Positions 15,992 through 25,220 of a stretch of 64,000 nt of DNA are shown in pieces; within the stretch, counting starts at the first letter, position 1, and every line of letters starts with the position of its first letter. Source of the stretch: Flaviaestuariibacter flavus (lineage in GTDB: Bacteria > Bacteroidota > Bacteroidia > Chitinophagales > Chitinophagaceae); NCBI RefSeq assembly GCF_004337505.1, contig NZ_SJZI01000050.1:294853-358852 (forward strand), read 5' to 3'. The notes below the pieces were generated by a model. It worked only from the letters and a program-made list of their open reading frames with translations. It was not told the DNA's origin and ran no database searches. The translations under genes were made by a program, and so were the position numbers.

Positions 15992-18900
15992 GCGCCGCAC
16001 CGAACGGGTGTTACTGCTCGCCATCGCGCTGGTGCTCGGCGGGCTGTTCGCCTTGCTTTACCGGAAGCAGGAAGCCGACTTCGCCGCCGTACCGCAGCGG
16101 CTTTCGGAGGGCACCATGGTGAACCTCAACGCCGATCCCAACGGCGAGGCACTCGCCCGCCTGCTGCTGGATCAATATTATTTTGAAGACCCGCGCGATG
16201 TGCGCCTCATAAAAGAAGCGGTTGCATCGGGCCGCCAGTCGGTGACGGAGCTGGACAATACCGGCGCGCTCAACAAGCGGCCCTTCCTGGTGCCTGCCGG
16301 GGATGCCCTGGCGCGCGGCGGCACCGCGCTCCAGAAACGCGCGCGCCTGGCCAATCGCCTCATCGGCTTTGATGGACCGGATTCGATGCGTTACCTCCAG
16401 GAAAAGAAAGCGCCACCTCCGCTACCCGCGGTGCAGCAATTGGCGATGGGCCGTGGTGCTCTTGCCGGTACTATCCGCGATGCCGCGGGTCTGCCCGCGG
16501 CGGGCGTGCTGGTGCGGCTTGAGCGGGTGTTGCCGCAAGACAGCAGTGCCGGCACCGACGCCGAGGCGGCGGTTGATCTGCTGAAAGACGGACTGCGCTA
16601 CCGCCGCGCACCGGGAGCGCAGCCGGTTTGGGTGGCGGCCTATGCCCGCACCGATGCTTCGGGCAACTGGCGCTTCGAAGGCCTTGCCGAAGGCGCCGCT
16701 TACGAGGTGCTGCCGCTGCAACCGGGGTATACTTTCGGGCCGGTAAAGGGTGTCGCTGAATTAAAGGGTACCGCCCGCCGAGCATTTACAAGAAGTCCCC
16801 TGACACTGCGGCTGTTCTCCGGCCGCGATTTCAACCTGCTGAAACGCGAAGGAGCGCTCATCGTGCGCACACCGGACGAAGCCCGGACCTGGTTCTGGGT
16901 TATTGGTGTCGGTATCCTGGTCATCTTCCTGTTGCTGCACCTGTTCCTGAGCGCGCGCCTGCCGGGCACCGACCCGTTTTTGTTACCGCTCCTGATGCTG
17001 CTCACCGGGCTTTCTTTCCTGACCCTGCTCAGCCTGCAGGATCCTTTACGCGACCGCTTCCTGGCACGCAGCACATTTTGGTATTTCCTGGCCGGGATGG
17101 TGGGCGTTTTCGTTGTGCTGCTATTCAATATGGCCCGCTTTACACCGGATGCCGGGGCTTACCGGATGTTTGCCGTAAAAGGCCGAAAGGGTGAGCGTGG
17201 CCTGCAATGGGGCCTTGCCGCGCTTGCCCTGCTGGTGGCCACTATCATTTTCGGTAGCGGCCCCGAGGGCAGCGGCGTCAAGGTAAACCTCTTCGGCTTC
17301 CAGCCCAGTGAGAGCATCCGCTTCCTGATCGTATTATTTCTTGCCGGTTTCTTTGCAGCCAACGAGCGGCTGATCTCCGAGTATGCAACCGCGCGCCGCA
17401 GATGGTCGTTCTTCTACCCGGCCCTCGCTGCGGTGGCCGGAACGATCCTGCTCTTTCTCATGCTTGGCGACCTGGGACCTGCGCTCGTTGTGTGCTTTAC
17501 GTTTATCGTGCTGTTTTCCTTCAGCCGCGGCGATTTCTGGATCATGGCCGCCACCGTAGCACTCTTTGTGCTGGCCAACCTGGTTATCGGCAATCCGCTC
17601 ATCGCCACGGGCGTTACCGTAGTTCTACTGTCTGTCTACCTGCGTTTCTTTTACAAGCGCCTTTCCGAATCCTCGGTGATTGCACTCACGGTGCTGGCCG
17701 GCTTCTTATTGCTCGACCAGGTGCCGATGCTTGACCGGCTGTTTCCCGGCCCCGTGCAGCGGCTTGTAGACCGTCGGGCGATCTGGCAAAACCCCTGGGA
17801 CAACGAAGTGTTCGGCGGCGACCAGATCGCCAACGGCATCTGGGGCATGGCTTCCGGTGGTGCCAGCGGACAGGGGATCGGTGAAGGTTTTGCCAAGACA
17901 ATCCCCGAAGCGCATACCGACATGATCCTTCCCGCGATCGGGGAGGAGCTCGGCTGGGCGGGTGTTGTTTGTCTCTTCCTGCTTTTCTTGGTTTACCTGC
18001 ACCGCGCGCTGCTGATCGGCCGAGCCACGGGGCGGCCCTTCCTGTTCTATCTCTGTGCCGGTATCGGTATCAGCACTTTTATCCAGTTCCTGCTGATCGC
18101 GGGCGGCTCTACCGGCGCCCTGCCGCTCTCCGGTATCACCTTACCTTTTATCAGTTACGGAGGCTCATCGCTGATCATCAACCTGGTGGCCGCGGGCTTC
18201 CTGCTGTCCGCATCTTTCGTACGCGGCAGCGAGGCGCAACTCGATTACGTACGCCGGCGGCAGGACCACAACCTCGTGCCCGCGATGGCGGTGGCCCTGC
18301 TTGGAATCGTAGCGCTTTCCGTAAACCTGGGGCGCTACCTCTTTCAGCCCGCGCGCTGGGTGGTGCAGCCGGCACTGGTTGCTGATCGTTCGGGCGCCCG
18401 CATGTTCAGCTACAACCCGCGCATCGCCATCCTGATGAACCGCCTCGAAGCAGGTGCGTTGTACGACCGCGAGCATCGCCTGGTGGCAACGAGCCGGAGT
18501 GAGCACCTGCTGCGGCAGCGCGATACGCTGCTTAGCGGCGGCGTTACTCCCGGTGCGCTCACCCGCCTATCGCGGCGCCGTCTCGACCGCTATTATCCCT
18601 ATGGCGACGAACTCTTTTTCTGGACCGGCGATGCCAACACCGGCGTGTTTACCGGCTCGCTCAACGGCTGGTTTGGCGAGTACCGGATGGCGGCCGAACT
18701 CCGCGGATTTTCCACACCTGAAACGACATACGAGGTGCGGGCGCATCATTACCGCGAAAGCCGCTTCCTGCCGCCTTCCGAGCGCGATATGACCGTGGTG
18801 GGGCGCGATTACAGTGCACTCGCCCCCTTGCTCCTCGCGGGTATCGACAGTAAGGAAGTAGAATCCTTTAAACAACGCAACCGCGATGTGCAGCTCAGTA

Positions 18901-20051
18901 TCGATGCAGCCCTGCAAACCGCCTTGCAACGCGGCCTCGCGGCTTCAGATTCGCTGCGCGACAACCGCGTTTCGATCGTGGTGCTTTCCGATCGCAGCGG
19001 CGATGTGCTTGCTTCTGCCTGCTGGCCGCTGCCGCCCACCGAAGACTGGGAGGCGCTTACGATGACGCCGCGCGAGGCTGCGCGCCAGCCCTGGCTGCTC
19101 ACCCTGCGCGACCTGGGTTTTTCGCATGCCACCCAGCCCGGATCTACAGCCAAGCTTGCAACGGCCCTCGCTGGATTGAACAAATACGGCCCCGAGCTGG
19201 CGGAAAAGAAATTGCTGATCCGTCCGCAGGACCTGATCCGCGTGCGCAGCGCCGAGCCCGACGAGCCGGGTATGATCGGGATGGAGCGCGCCATCGTTAA
19301 ATCGAACAACAGCTATTTTATTAAGCTGGCCAACGAAATGAAGCTGCAGGAGGAGATGGCGACGATTTACCTGCAGACCGGGATGTTCTGGCGTGGTGTC
19401 GGTGGCTACTTTTATGAGCGCCCGATCAACAACGGTGCACGCGAAGAAAGCTGGCGCGACCTGTGGCGCCGCACGGAATTTACCAGCCTGCGCCGCTATA
19501 ATCCGAATGATATCCGCCGCACGCGCGGGCAAGGCGTTTCCGGCGCCGCCTGGGGCCAGGGTGAGCTTACCGCAACGCCTGCCGCCGTGGCGCGGCTCGC
19601 CGCAGGTATTGCCAATGGCGGCGCACTGGTGCCCCATCGGATTGTTTTGAAGATCGCCGACTCAACGCTGCCGGTAAAAAACGCCGAGCCCATCGCGCAC
19701 ACGCCGCAGCTGGCACAACTCCTCACCGGCTTCATGAAAGCGCAAAGTGCAGGCAAGCGCGGCATACTCGGTCTCACCGTTGCCGGTAAAACCGGAACTC
19801 CGGAGCGGATTTTGCGGGGACAGCGCATCAACGACGGCTGGTACGTGTTTTTTGCCCCGGCATCCAGAGGCGACGGAAATATCGTGTGCTGCATTCGTAT
19901 TGAAGCCACAAAGGGCTCGAGCGATGCGGTTCAGCTGGCGGGCAGGCTGGTGATCCCAGAACTGCTCCGCCGGGGATATGTACGTAGCTTTCCCGGCGCC
20001 GGCGCTACCGATTCAATGATCCGCATCCGTCCCCTGCCACCAAACGAATAA
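15984..20051 (+). CDS. SEDS (FtsW/RodA) glycosyltransferase - class B PBP fusion
   Basis: A 1,355-residue peptidoglycan synthase joining two enzymes usually made separately. Order: TM1 (residues ~9-27); periplasmic segment with a carboxypeptidase-regulatory-like domain (~159-255, LAGTIRDAAGLPAAGVLVRL...TDASGNWRFEGL); SEDS domain (~300-745) with GQGIGEGFAKTIPEAHTDMI, GEELGWAG and LPFISYGGSSLI; a further TM (~762-787); then a transpeptidase with STAK (Ser1054), SNN (1107-1109) and KTG (1269-1271). The start is GTG at 15984 behind AAAGGAGG, overlapping the PP2C stop by 8 nt (GTGACTAA); GTG at 15978 is also in frame. All catalytic motifs are intact, so it should polymerise and cross-link glycan by itself. 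Equivalent to rodA plus pbpA in the actinobacterial kinase locus. Confidence 0.93.
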   Translation: MTKRRTERVLLLAIALVLGGLFALLYRKQEADFAAVPQRLSEGTMVNLNADPNGEALARLLLDQYYFEDPRDVRLIKEAVASGRQSVTELDNTGALNKRPFLVPAGDALARGGTALQKRARLANRLIGFDGPDSMRYLQEKKAPPPLPAVQQLAMGRGALAGTIRDAAGLPAAGVLVRLERVLPQDSSAGTDAEAAVDLLKDGLRYRRAPGAQPVWVAAYARTDASGNWRFEGLAEGAAYEVLPLQPGYTFGPVKGVAELKGTARRAFTRSPLTLRLFSGRDFNLLKREGALIVRTPDEARTWFWVIGVGILVIFLLLHLFLSARLPGTDPFLLPLLMLLTGLSFLTLLSLQDPLRDRFLARSTFWYFLAGMVGVFVVLLFNMARFTPDAGAYRMFAVKGRKGERGLQWGLAALALLVATIIFGSGPEGSGVKVNLFGFQPSESIRFLIVLFLAGFFAANERLISEYATARRRWSFFYPALAAVAGTILLFLMLGDLGPALVVCFTFIVLFSFSRGDFWIMAATVALFVLANLVIGNPLIATGVTVVLLSVYLRFFYKRLSESSVIALTVLAGFLLLDQVPMLDRLFPGPVQRLVDRRAIWQNPWDNEVFGGDQIANGIWGMASGGASGQGIGEGFAKTIPEAHTDMILPAIGEELGWAGVVCLFLLFLVYLHRALLIGRATGRPFLFYLCAGIGISTFIQFLLIAGGSTGALPLSGITLPFISYGGSSLIINLVAAGFLLSASFVRGSEAQLDYVRRRQDHNLVPAMAVALLGIVALSVNLGRYLFQPARWVVQPALVADRSGARMFSYNPRIAILMNRLEAGALYDREHRLVATSRSEHLLRQRDTLLSGGVTPGALTRLSRRRLDRYYPYGDELFFWTGDANTGVFTGSLNGWFGEYRMAAELRGFSTPETTYEVRAHHYRESRFLPPSERDMTVVGRDYSALAPLLLAGIDSKEVESFKQRNRDVQLSIDAALQTALQRGLAASDSLRDNRVSIVVLSDRSGDVLASACWPLPPTEDWEALTMTPREAARQPWLLTLRDLGFSHATQPGSTAKLATALAGLNKYGPELAEKKLLIRPQDLIRVRSAEPDEPGMIGMERAIVKSNNSYFIKLANEMKLQEEMATIYLQTGMFWRGVGGYFYERPINNGAREESWRDLWRRTEFTSLRRYNPNDIRRTRGQGVSGAAWGQGELTATPAAVARLAAGIANGGALVPHRIVLKIADSTLPVKNAEPIAHTPQLAQLLTGFMKAQSAGKRGILGLTVAGKTGTPERILRGQRINDGWYVFFAPASRGDGNIVCCIRIEATKGSSDAVQLAGRLVIPELLRRGYVRSFPGAGATDSMIRIRPLPPNE

Positions 20052-20057
20052 GCAACC

Positions 20058-20849
20058 ATGGGTTTTTTTGACCGATTTAAAACAAACGAAGCCACCGACG
20101 CGAAGTCCATCCGCGAAGGGCTTTTATATGCGATCCGTAGCCGGCTTTCAGCGTTCCAGGGCAACGAAGGACAGGGGCTGCGCAGCCTGCACCTTTTCCT
20201 CACCCCGACGCCTGCCGGGCGTGCCGAATACGAGGCGGCCGTGTTTTTCCATGAGCCCGGGCGCCTGCATCAGGAGGTGGCGCGCATTGCCGACGACTAC
20301 AACCTGGCGCTGCCCGCCGCCTGGGAGCTGAAGACACAGTTTTGCGAAACGCTACCGGAGGAGGCTGAGCCGGTGCCGGCGCTGGCAGCGGGTATCTGGA
20401 TCGCCACGGGCTCGAAGGCCGCGCCGGCTGTGGGCGCCGCGCAGCTGCGGGTGCTCGCCGGCGTAGCGGAGCAGCAGCTCTACCCGCTGCCAACCGACGG
20501 TAGCCGGGTCAATATCGGGCGGGGCGCCCAGGCGCAGCTGCCCGACGGCTTTGCCCGTATTAATACGGTGGCGTTCACGGATGATGCAACGCTTGAAGCC
20601 AACCGCTTCGTGTCGCGCCAGCACGCACATATCCGCTACGACGCGGGGCTGGGGCAGTTCCTGCTTTTCGCCGACGCGGGCGGCCTGCCGCCGCACAACA
20701 AAACCAAGGTGAAGGGCGCCGGCGATGCGGCCGCGATCAAGCTGCAGAGCGCTGAAGTGCCACACCTGCTGCGGCATGGCGACCAGATCATCCTGGGCCA
20801 CTCGGCCCTGCTCGAATTCATCACCGGTAAAGCAGAAGCGCATGGGTAA
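20058..20849 (+). CDS. FHA domain protein
   Basis: A 263-residue cytosolic protein starting 6 bp after the SEDS-PBP stop. An N-terminal ~100-residue domain of unknown type (IREGLLYAIRSRLSAF, LHLFLTP, LHQEVARIADDYNLALP) precedes a canonical FHA domain (~150-255) with Gly154-Arg155, Ser186 and His189 (RFVSRQHAHI), Asn214, and the closing HGDQIILGHSALLEF. Such domains bind phosphothreonine peptides, most simply those made by the kinase whose gene overlaps this one by 8 nt (ATGGGTAA). Unlike the FHA of the 13588 gene, all ligand-contact residues are kept. Confidence 0.9.
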   Translation: MGFFDRFKTNEATDAKSIREGLLYAIRSRLSAFQGNEGQGLRSLHLFLTPTPAGRAEYEAAVFFHEPGRLHQEVARIADDYNLALPAAWELKTQFCETLPEEAEPVPALAAGIWIATGSKAAPAVGAAQLRVLAGVAEQQLYPLPTDGSRVNIGRGAQAQLPDGFARINTVAFTDDATLEANRFVSRQHAHIRYDAGLGQFLLFADAGGLPPHNKTKVKGAGDAAAIKLQSAEVPHLLRHGDQIILGHSALLEFITGKAEAHG

Positions 20850-22764
20850 AGTGTTTACCATTACGGCAGGACTCGAGAACATGGGCGCGCTGAAGACCGG
20901 CGGACAAGGTTCTGTTTACAAAGGCCGGCGCGTAGGTGAGATCATCACCGCGGTAAAGCTGCTGCCAACGCCGATCCATTCCGAGTCGCCCGAAGACAAG
21001 CATTATATGGCCTTCCAAAACGAAGTGGCGAAGCTGCGTAAAGTGAATGAAGTGCCCAACCCGCACGTGGTGCGGATCCTGAGTTCTGGCCTTACGGAGA
21101 GCGGTTCCTTTCCATTCATCGAGATGGATTTCGTGGAAGGCCCCGACCTTGAGGAGTTGCTGAAAGCGCCGCATGATCCCGTATTCACCATCAAGGAAGC
21201 AGTCCGCCTCGCCGACCAGTTGTCGAATGCGCTGGCGCACTGCCACCGCGTAGGTGTGAAGCATGGCGATGTAAAAAGCAATAACGTAAAGTACAACGTT
21301 CATACCGGCAACTATGTACTGCTCGACTTCGGGATGGCCATTATGTCGGACGAGCAGCGCCGCACCAGCCTGCGGCATGCGGGTGCCATCGAGTTTATGG
21401 CGCCGGAGCAGAATAACGGCGAGATCCTTTTCCAGACCGACGTGTACAGTTTTGGTGTCATCCTCTTCGAGCTGGTTGCAGGTTCGGTGCCTTTCCCGCT
21501 CAGCGAGCGGGGTGAGACGGCGCGTACGCAGGTGATGCTGGCTCATATGGAAGCGCCGCCGCCCGACCTGATGGAATTACGCCGCAGGAACCTCCCCGCG
21601 GGTTGGAGCGAAGAGAAGCAGGCGCGCGAGCTGCAGGTGCCGCAGTGGCTCATCGACACGGTTTATATCTGCCTGCAGAAGGCACCGCAGAGCCGCTTTA
21701 GCGATGGCATGGTGTTGCACGATCATATCGTGCTCCGCAGCACCCAAAAGCCGGAGGCTGCCGAAGTGTTTCTTTCTGCTGCCCCCGCGGCGGCTTTTGA
21801 AAGCGAATTGCAGCAGTTGCGGCAGGAGAACGAAGAGCTGCGCCGGCGGGTGCAGCAACTACAGGCGCGCCAGGAAGAGCCACAAAGCTATACGCCTGCC
21901 TACGTGCCGCCACGCCGGCGCAGCAACGCAGGCCTTATTTCGGTGTTGCTGGTACTCGCCGTGCTGGGCGTTGCAGCCTGGCTGGTGATCAAAAAGCCAG
22001 GGATGGTGAATAAGGAAGCTGCCGCTCCCATAACCCAAACAGACAAAGGAACAGAAACGCTTGTAGCCGGCCAGTACATGGTGAAGGCGGCACGCGCTTA
22101 CTTCTATGATCGCCCCGACGCAGCGTCACGGCGTAATGCGTATATGGTGCCTTCATCGGAAGTGGTGAATACGACGAAAGAAGACAACGGTTTCGTCTAT
22201 ACCGATTTCGTCAACAGCCGCGGGCAGCGTTCCAGGGGTTGGCTGCGGGTCCGCGACCTGATGACGCTGGACCAATGGAACGACCAAACGCGGAAGCAGG
22301 AAGAAGCCGCACTGACGCAGGAGGAGATCAACCGCCAGCTGACGGAGGCCCGCAGCCGACTTGAGTCGGGGCAACTGCAGGAAGCACTTTTCCTTTACCA
22401 GTTCCTGGCGGCAAAGGAGGTGCCGGAGGCGATGTATGAATACGGTAACCTGGGCCTCCAGGGACGCCACAGCGCTCTCAGCTGCAAAGACGCGTTTGTG
22501 CTGGTGCAGAAGGCCAGCGACAAACGATATGTGCCTGCAAAACGCACGCTCGGCTTTCTCTATGTGTTTGCCGACAACCCCGAGGTGCTGCGGGTGAATA
22601 ATTACGACGGCTGCACCTACGACCGCGATGTATTCAAAGGCTCCAAGCTGCTGCTCGAGGCAGCGGCGAAAGGCGACGAGGCCGCGCGGAAGCTCGTGGA
22701 GGAATTTCACCTCGACGATCCGGCTACCAATGCTCCCAATAACAACCAGCAATACCTTCCCTGA
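20842..22764 (+). CDS. Transmembrane Ser/Thr protein kinase with SH3b and Sel1-like outer region
   Basis: A 640-residue PknB-like kinase. Kinase domain ~10-290: KTGGQGSVYKG (P loop), Lys39 (TAVKLL), Glu61, catalytic loop VKHGDVKSNNV (Asp143, Asn148), LDFG (Asp162) and MAPEQ (187-189). The HRD arginine is Gly142, so it is a non-RD kinase. A Glu/Gln coiled coil (~325-345) and TM (~365-384) follow. The outer part has an SH3b-like domain (~409-473, YFYDRPDA...GWLRVRDL) and Sel1/TPR-like helices (~505-630) in place of PASTA repeats. It overlaps the FHA gene by 8 nt and the next gene by 1 nt. The likely targets are the FHA partners and the synthase. Confidence 0.92.
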   Translation: MGKVFTITAGLENMGALKTGGQGSVYKGRRVGEIITAVKLLPTPIHSESPEDKHYMAFQNEVAKLRKVNEVPNPHVVRILSSGLTESGSFPFIEMDFVEGPDLEELLKAPHDPVFTIKEAVRLADQLSNALAHCHRVGVKHGDVKSNNVKYNVHTGNYVLLDFGMAIMSDEQRRTSLRHAGAIEFMAPEQNNGEILFQTDVYSFGVILFELVAGSVPFPLSERGETARTQVMLAHMEAPPPDLMELRRRNLPAGWSEEKQARELQVPQWLIDTVYICLQKAPQSRFSDGMVLHDHIVLRSTQKPEAAEVFLSAAPAAAFESELQQLRQENEELRRRVQQLQARQEEPQSYTPAYVPPRRRSNAGLISVLLVLAVLGVAAWLVIKKPGMVNKEAAAPITQTDKGTETLVAGQYMVKAARAYFYDRPDAASRRNAYMVPSSEVVNTTKEDNGFVYTDFVNSRGQRSRGWLRVRDLMTLDQWNDQTRKQEEAALTQEEINRQLTEARSRLESGQLQEALFLYQFLAAKEVPEAMYEYGNLGLQGRHSALSCKDAFVLVQKASDKRYVPAKRTLGFLYVFADNPEVLRVNNYDGCTYDRDVFKGSKLLLEAAAKGDEAARKLVEEFHLDDPATNAPNNNQQYLP

Positions 22765-23219
22765 TGCGCATCAAACCCGTACGGATACTGGCGTTCGTGG
22801 CTGTTTTAATTACGGTGTTCGCGGCCTCTTGTTCCACCCCCGAATACCACCAGGGAAACAGCATTCTCTATTACCCGCAACGCGACGCCTACCGCGATGA
22901 GGAGAACGGCGTTTACCTCGTATTCGACAGCGTGGAGCAGCAATGGACGCGCAGGGATACGTTGGAAGGAAGCCCCGGGCCCGCGGTGCGTATTGCCGAT
23001 CCAGGCGTGCCGGTGTACCGCGACAATGCCCAGCACCGGCTCATTTATGGTACAGCGCGCTTTGCCGACCGCGACGAGCTGGCACGAAAACGGGTCGAGG
23101 ATTCACTTGCGGCCGTGCCGAAACTAGCGCCACCGCCCCCGCCTGAAGAGGCTCCAAAGCGGAAGACCCGCGTGGGCCGGTGGCTGGAGAAGATTTTCGG
23201 AAAGAAGGAAAAGCAATAA
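22764..23219 (+). CDS. Lipoprotein, last gene of the kinase/SEDS operon
   Basis: A 151-residue lipoprotein with lipobox FAASC (Cys at about residue 23). The mature part has DEENGVYLVFDSVEQQWTRRD and a Pro-rich then basic tail (APPPPPEEAPKRKTRVGRWLEKIFGKK). It begins within the kinase stop codon (TGATG), so coupling is tight. The basic tail could contact membrane or glycan. Family not recognised; by position it may help the synthase or the outer domains of the kinase and phosphatase. Confidence 0.75.
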   Translation: MRIKPVRILAFVAVLITVFAASCSTPEYHQGNSILYYPQRDAYRDEENGVYLVFDSVEQQWTRRDTLEGSPGPAVRIADPGVPVYRDNAQHRLIYGTARFADRDELARKRVEDSLAAVPKLAPPPPPEEAPKRKTRVGRWLEKIFGKKEKQ

Positions 23220-23297
23220 GGTCACATCCTTCGGCGGGAGCGCAAGCGGTAATTTTTTCCTAGATTAGAACTTTATTCGCTGCGTATTCCGTTCGCT

Positions 23298-25220
23298 ATG
23301 CTTCCTTTTGCAACCATCAAACTGCGCTCAACAGGGCTTTTGCTGCTATGCCTGCTTTTCCTGCCGGCGGGGGCACAGGTGCCTGCACCGCCAATCGATT
23401 CGATGATCCGCGTCATACCCGGGCTCATGCGCAGCGACGAGCCGGCAGCGCGTATCCTGATCAGCGCCCTCGACCAAAGAGCTGTCCGTGAAAATCACCG
23501 CCATGGCATCATACAGGCGGCCTTTTTTAATTCCTGGCTTAGCTACCGGCACGAAGCGCCCGAGCGTTCAATTCAAAAGATCGACAGCGCACTCGGCAAG
23601 ATCGCGGGCATCAACGACGATACCGCCCTGGTAAAATATTATATCCTGAAAGGTCAATGCTATGTGAAGCTGGCCGACTTCGGCAAGGCGCTGGCGGAAT
23701 TCAACAATGCCCTTCGTGTGGCCCGGAAGCGCGGCGATGATGTGAGTGCAACGAGTACGATGATCAGCATCGGCTGGGCTTATATGGAGAGCGGAAAGCC
23801 GCTGGAGGCGATTCGCTTTTTCGACGAGGTGCTGCGGATCAACCCCGGCGCGCAATACGATCACCGGTCGGTGCTGTTGTGCAACATTGCTTCGTGCTAC
23901 AATATGGTCGGCGATTTTAAGAAAGGGGAGCAGTACGCGCGGCAAGGCATCTCCATTGCGCGCAGCCGCGGCAACCATATCGACCTGGGCAACGGGCTCA
24001 ATATCCTGGGGCGCAGCTATTATATGCAGGGACGGATGAAGGAAGCCCTGGCGATGCTCCAGGAAGCCGCCCTTACCCGTGAAAAGATTTCCGATCCATC
24101 TATGCTGGCATCCGACTACCTCGAGCTCGCCGACCTTTTTCGCAAAAACGGGCAGCCCGGGAAAGCTGTTTTGTGGGCAAGTAAATCGGAAGCCCTGAGC
24201 GCGCGCCTTGGCAACAACCTGAAGCTCACCGACGCCTATAAAGCGCTCGCCGAAAGCTACGAGTCGCTCGGCAACGACGCCATGGCGGCCCGCTACCTGA
24301 AGAAGCTTCTGGCGCAAAAAGACAGCGTGGAAGCCGATCGCTATAACCGTGCTTTTGCAGAAATGCAGGTGCAATTTGAAACGCAAAAGAAAACAACAGA
24401 GAACCTGCGCCTGAAAAAGGAGAACCTCGAGGCGAAGCTGCGCAACAGCCTGCAGCAACGCTGGCTCCTGCTGCTTGGCGCCGTGGCCTTGTTGCTGGCG
24501 GCCTCGGGTATTTATGTGTCGAAGCTGCTGAAAAGCCGCTACCAGACCCGGCTGGCGCTGGAGCAGATCGGTGAGCAGCGCCAGCGTACCATCGCGGTAA
24601 TGCAGGCCGAAGAAGCCGAGCGTCGCCGCATCGCCGGTGAGCTGCACGACGGCGTAGCGCAAACGCTGGCCGCCGCAGCCTTGCAGCTGGCAAAAGCGCG
24701 CTCGGGCCAGGCCAGCCTCGACCGGGTGGAAAACCTGCTGGAGCAAGCCGGCACCGAGGTGCGCTCCCTGTCGCACCAGATGACACCCGAACTGCTGCTC
24801 CATTTTGGGTTGGCCAAAACAATGGCCCAGGCGGTGAATGAACTCAACGACGCGGGCCCGAAAACCCGCTTCACCCTCTTTACACATGTAGACGGGCCGC
24901 TCCACGACAACCTGCTATCGCTGGCCCTGTACCGTTCTTTCCAGGAATTGTGCACCAATATCCTGAAACACTCGGAAGCCACCGAAGCCACCGTGCAGCT
25001 GACGATCGACGGGGAGGAAGTGCAGTTGATCGTTGAAGACAACGGCAAGGGCTTTGACCCGGCTACCGCAGCTGCGGGTCTCGGGCTGAAGAACCTCCAA
25101 AGCCGTATGGCTTTTTACGAGGGAAGCGTAGCCGTGGATAGTACCCCGGCAAAAGGCAGCACCATCATCCTCCAGGTAAAACGTCCTCAAACCAATAAAG
25201 AAAATGGGCAACTTGGCTAA
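23298..25220 (+). CDS. TPR sensor histidine kinase (HisKA_3)
   Basis: A 640-residue protein with a signal peptide (LLLLCLLFLPAGAQ), six or so tetratricopeptide repeats in the periplasm (residues ~60-350), a coiled coil, TM (~390-410), and a cytosolic NarL-type kinase: ERRRIAGELHDGVAQTLAAA with His450, NILKHSEA, DNGKGFDP and GLGLKNL. This layout is a common Bacteroidota sensor design. The downstream response regulator gene overlaps by 17 nt and is the obvious partner. A likely ligand is unknown. Confidence 0.93.
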   Translation: MLPFATIKLRSTGLLLLCLLFLPAGAQVPAPPIDSMIRVIPGLMRSDEPAARILISALDQRAVRENHRHGIIQAAFFNSWLSYRHEAPERSIQKIDSALGKIAGINDDTALVKYYILKGQCYVKLADFGKALAEFNNALRVARKRGDDVSATSTMISIGWAYMESGKPLEAIRFFDEVLRINPGAQYDHRSVLLCNIASCYNMVGDFKKGEQYARQGISIARSRGNHIDLGNGLNILGRSYYMQGRMKEALAMLQEAALTREKISDPSMLASDYLELADLFRKNGQPGKAVLWASKSEALSARLGNNLKLTDAYKALAESYESLGNDAMAARYLKKLLAQKDSVEADRYNRAFAEMQVQFETQKKTTENLRLKKENLEAKLRNSLQQRWLLLLGAVALLLAASGIYVSKLLKSRYQTRLALEQIGEQRQRTIAVMQAEEAERRRIAGELHDGVAQTLAAAALQLAKARSGQASLDRVENLLEQAGTEVRSLSHQMTPELLLHFGLAKTMAQAVNELNDAGPKTRFTLFTHVDGPLHDNLLSLALYRSFQELCTNILKHSEATEATVQLTIDGEEVQLIVEDNGKGFDPATAAAGLGLKNLQSRMAFYEGSVAVDSTPAKGSTIILQVKRPQTNKENGQLG

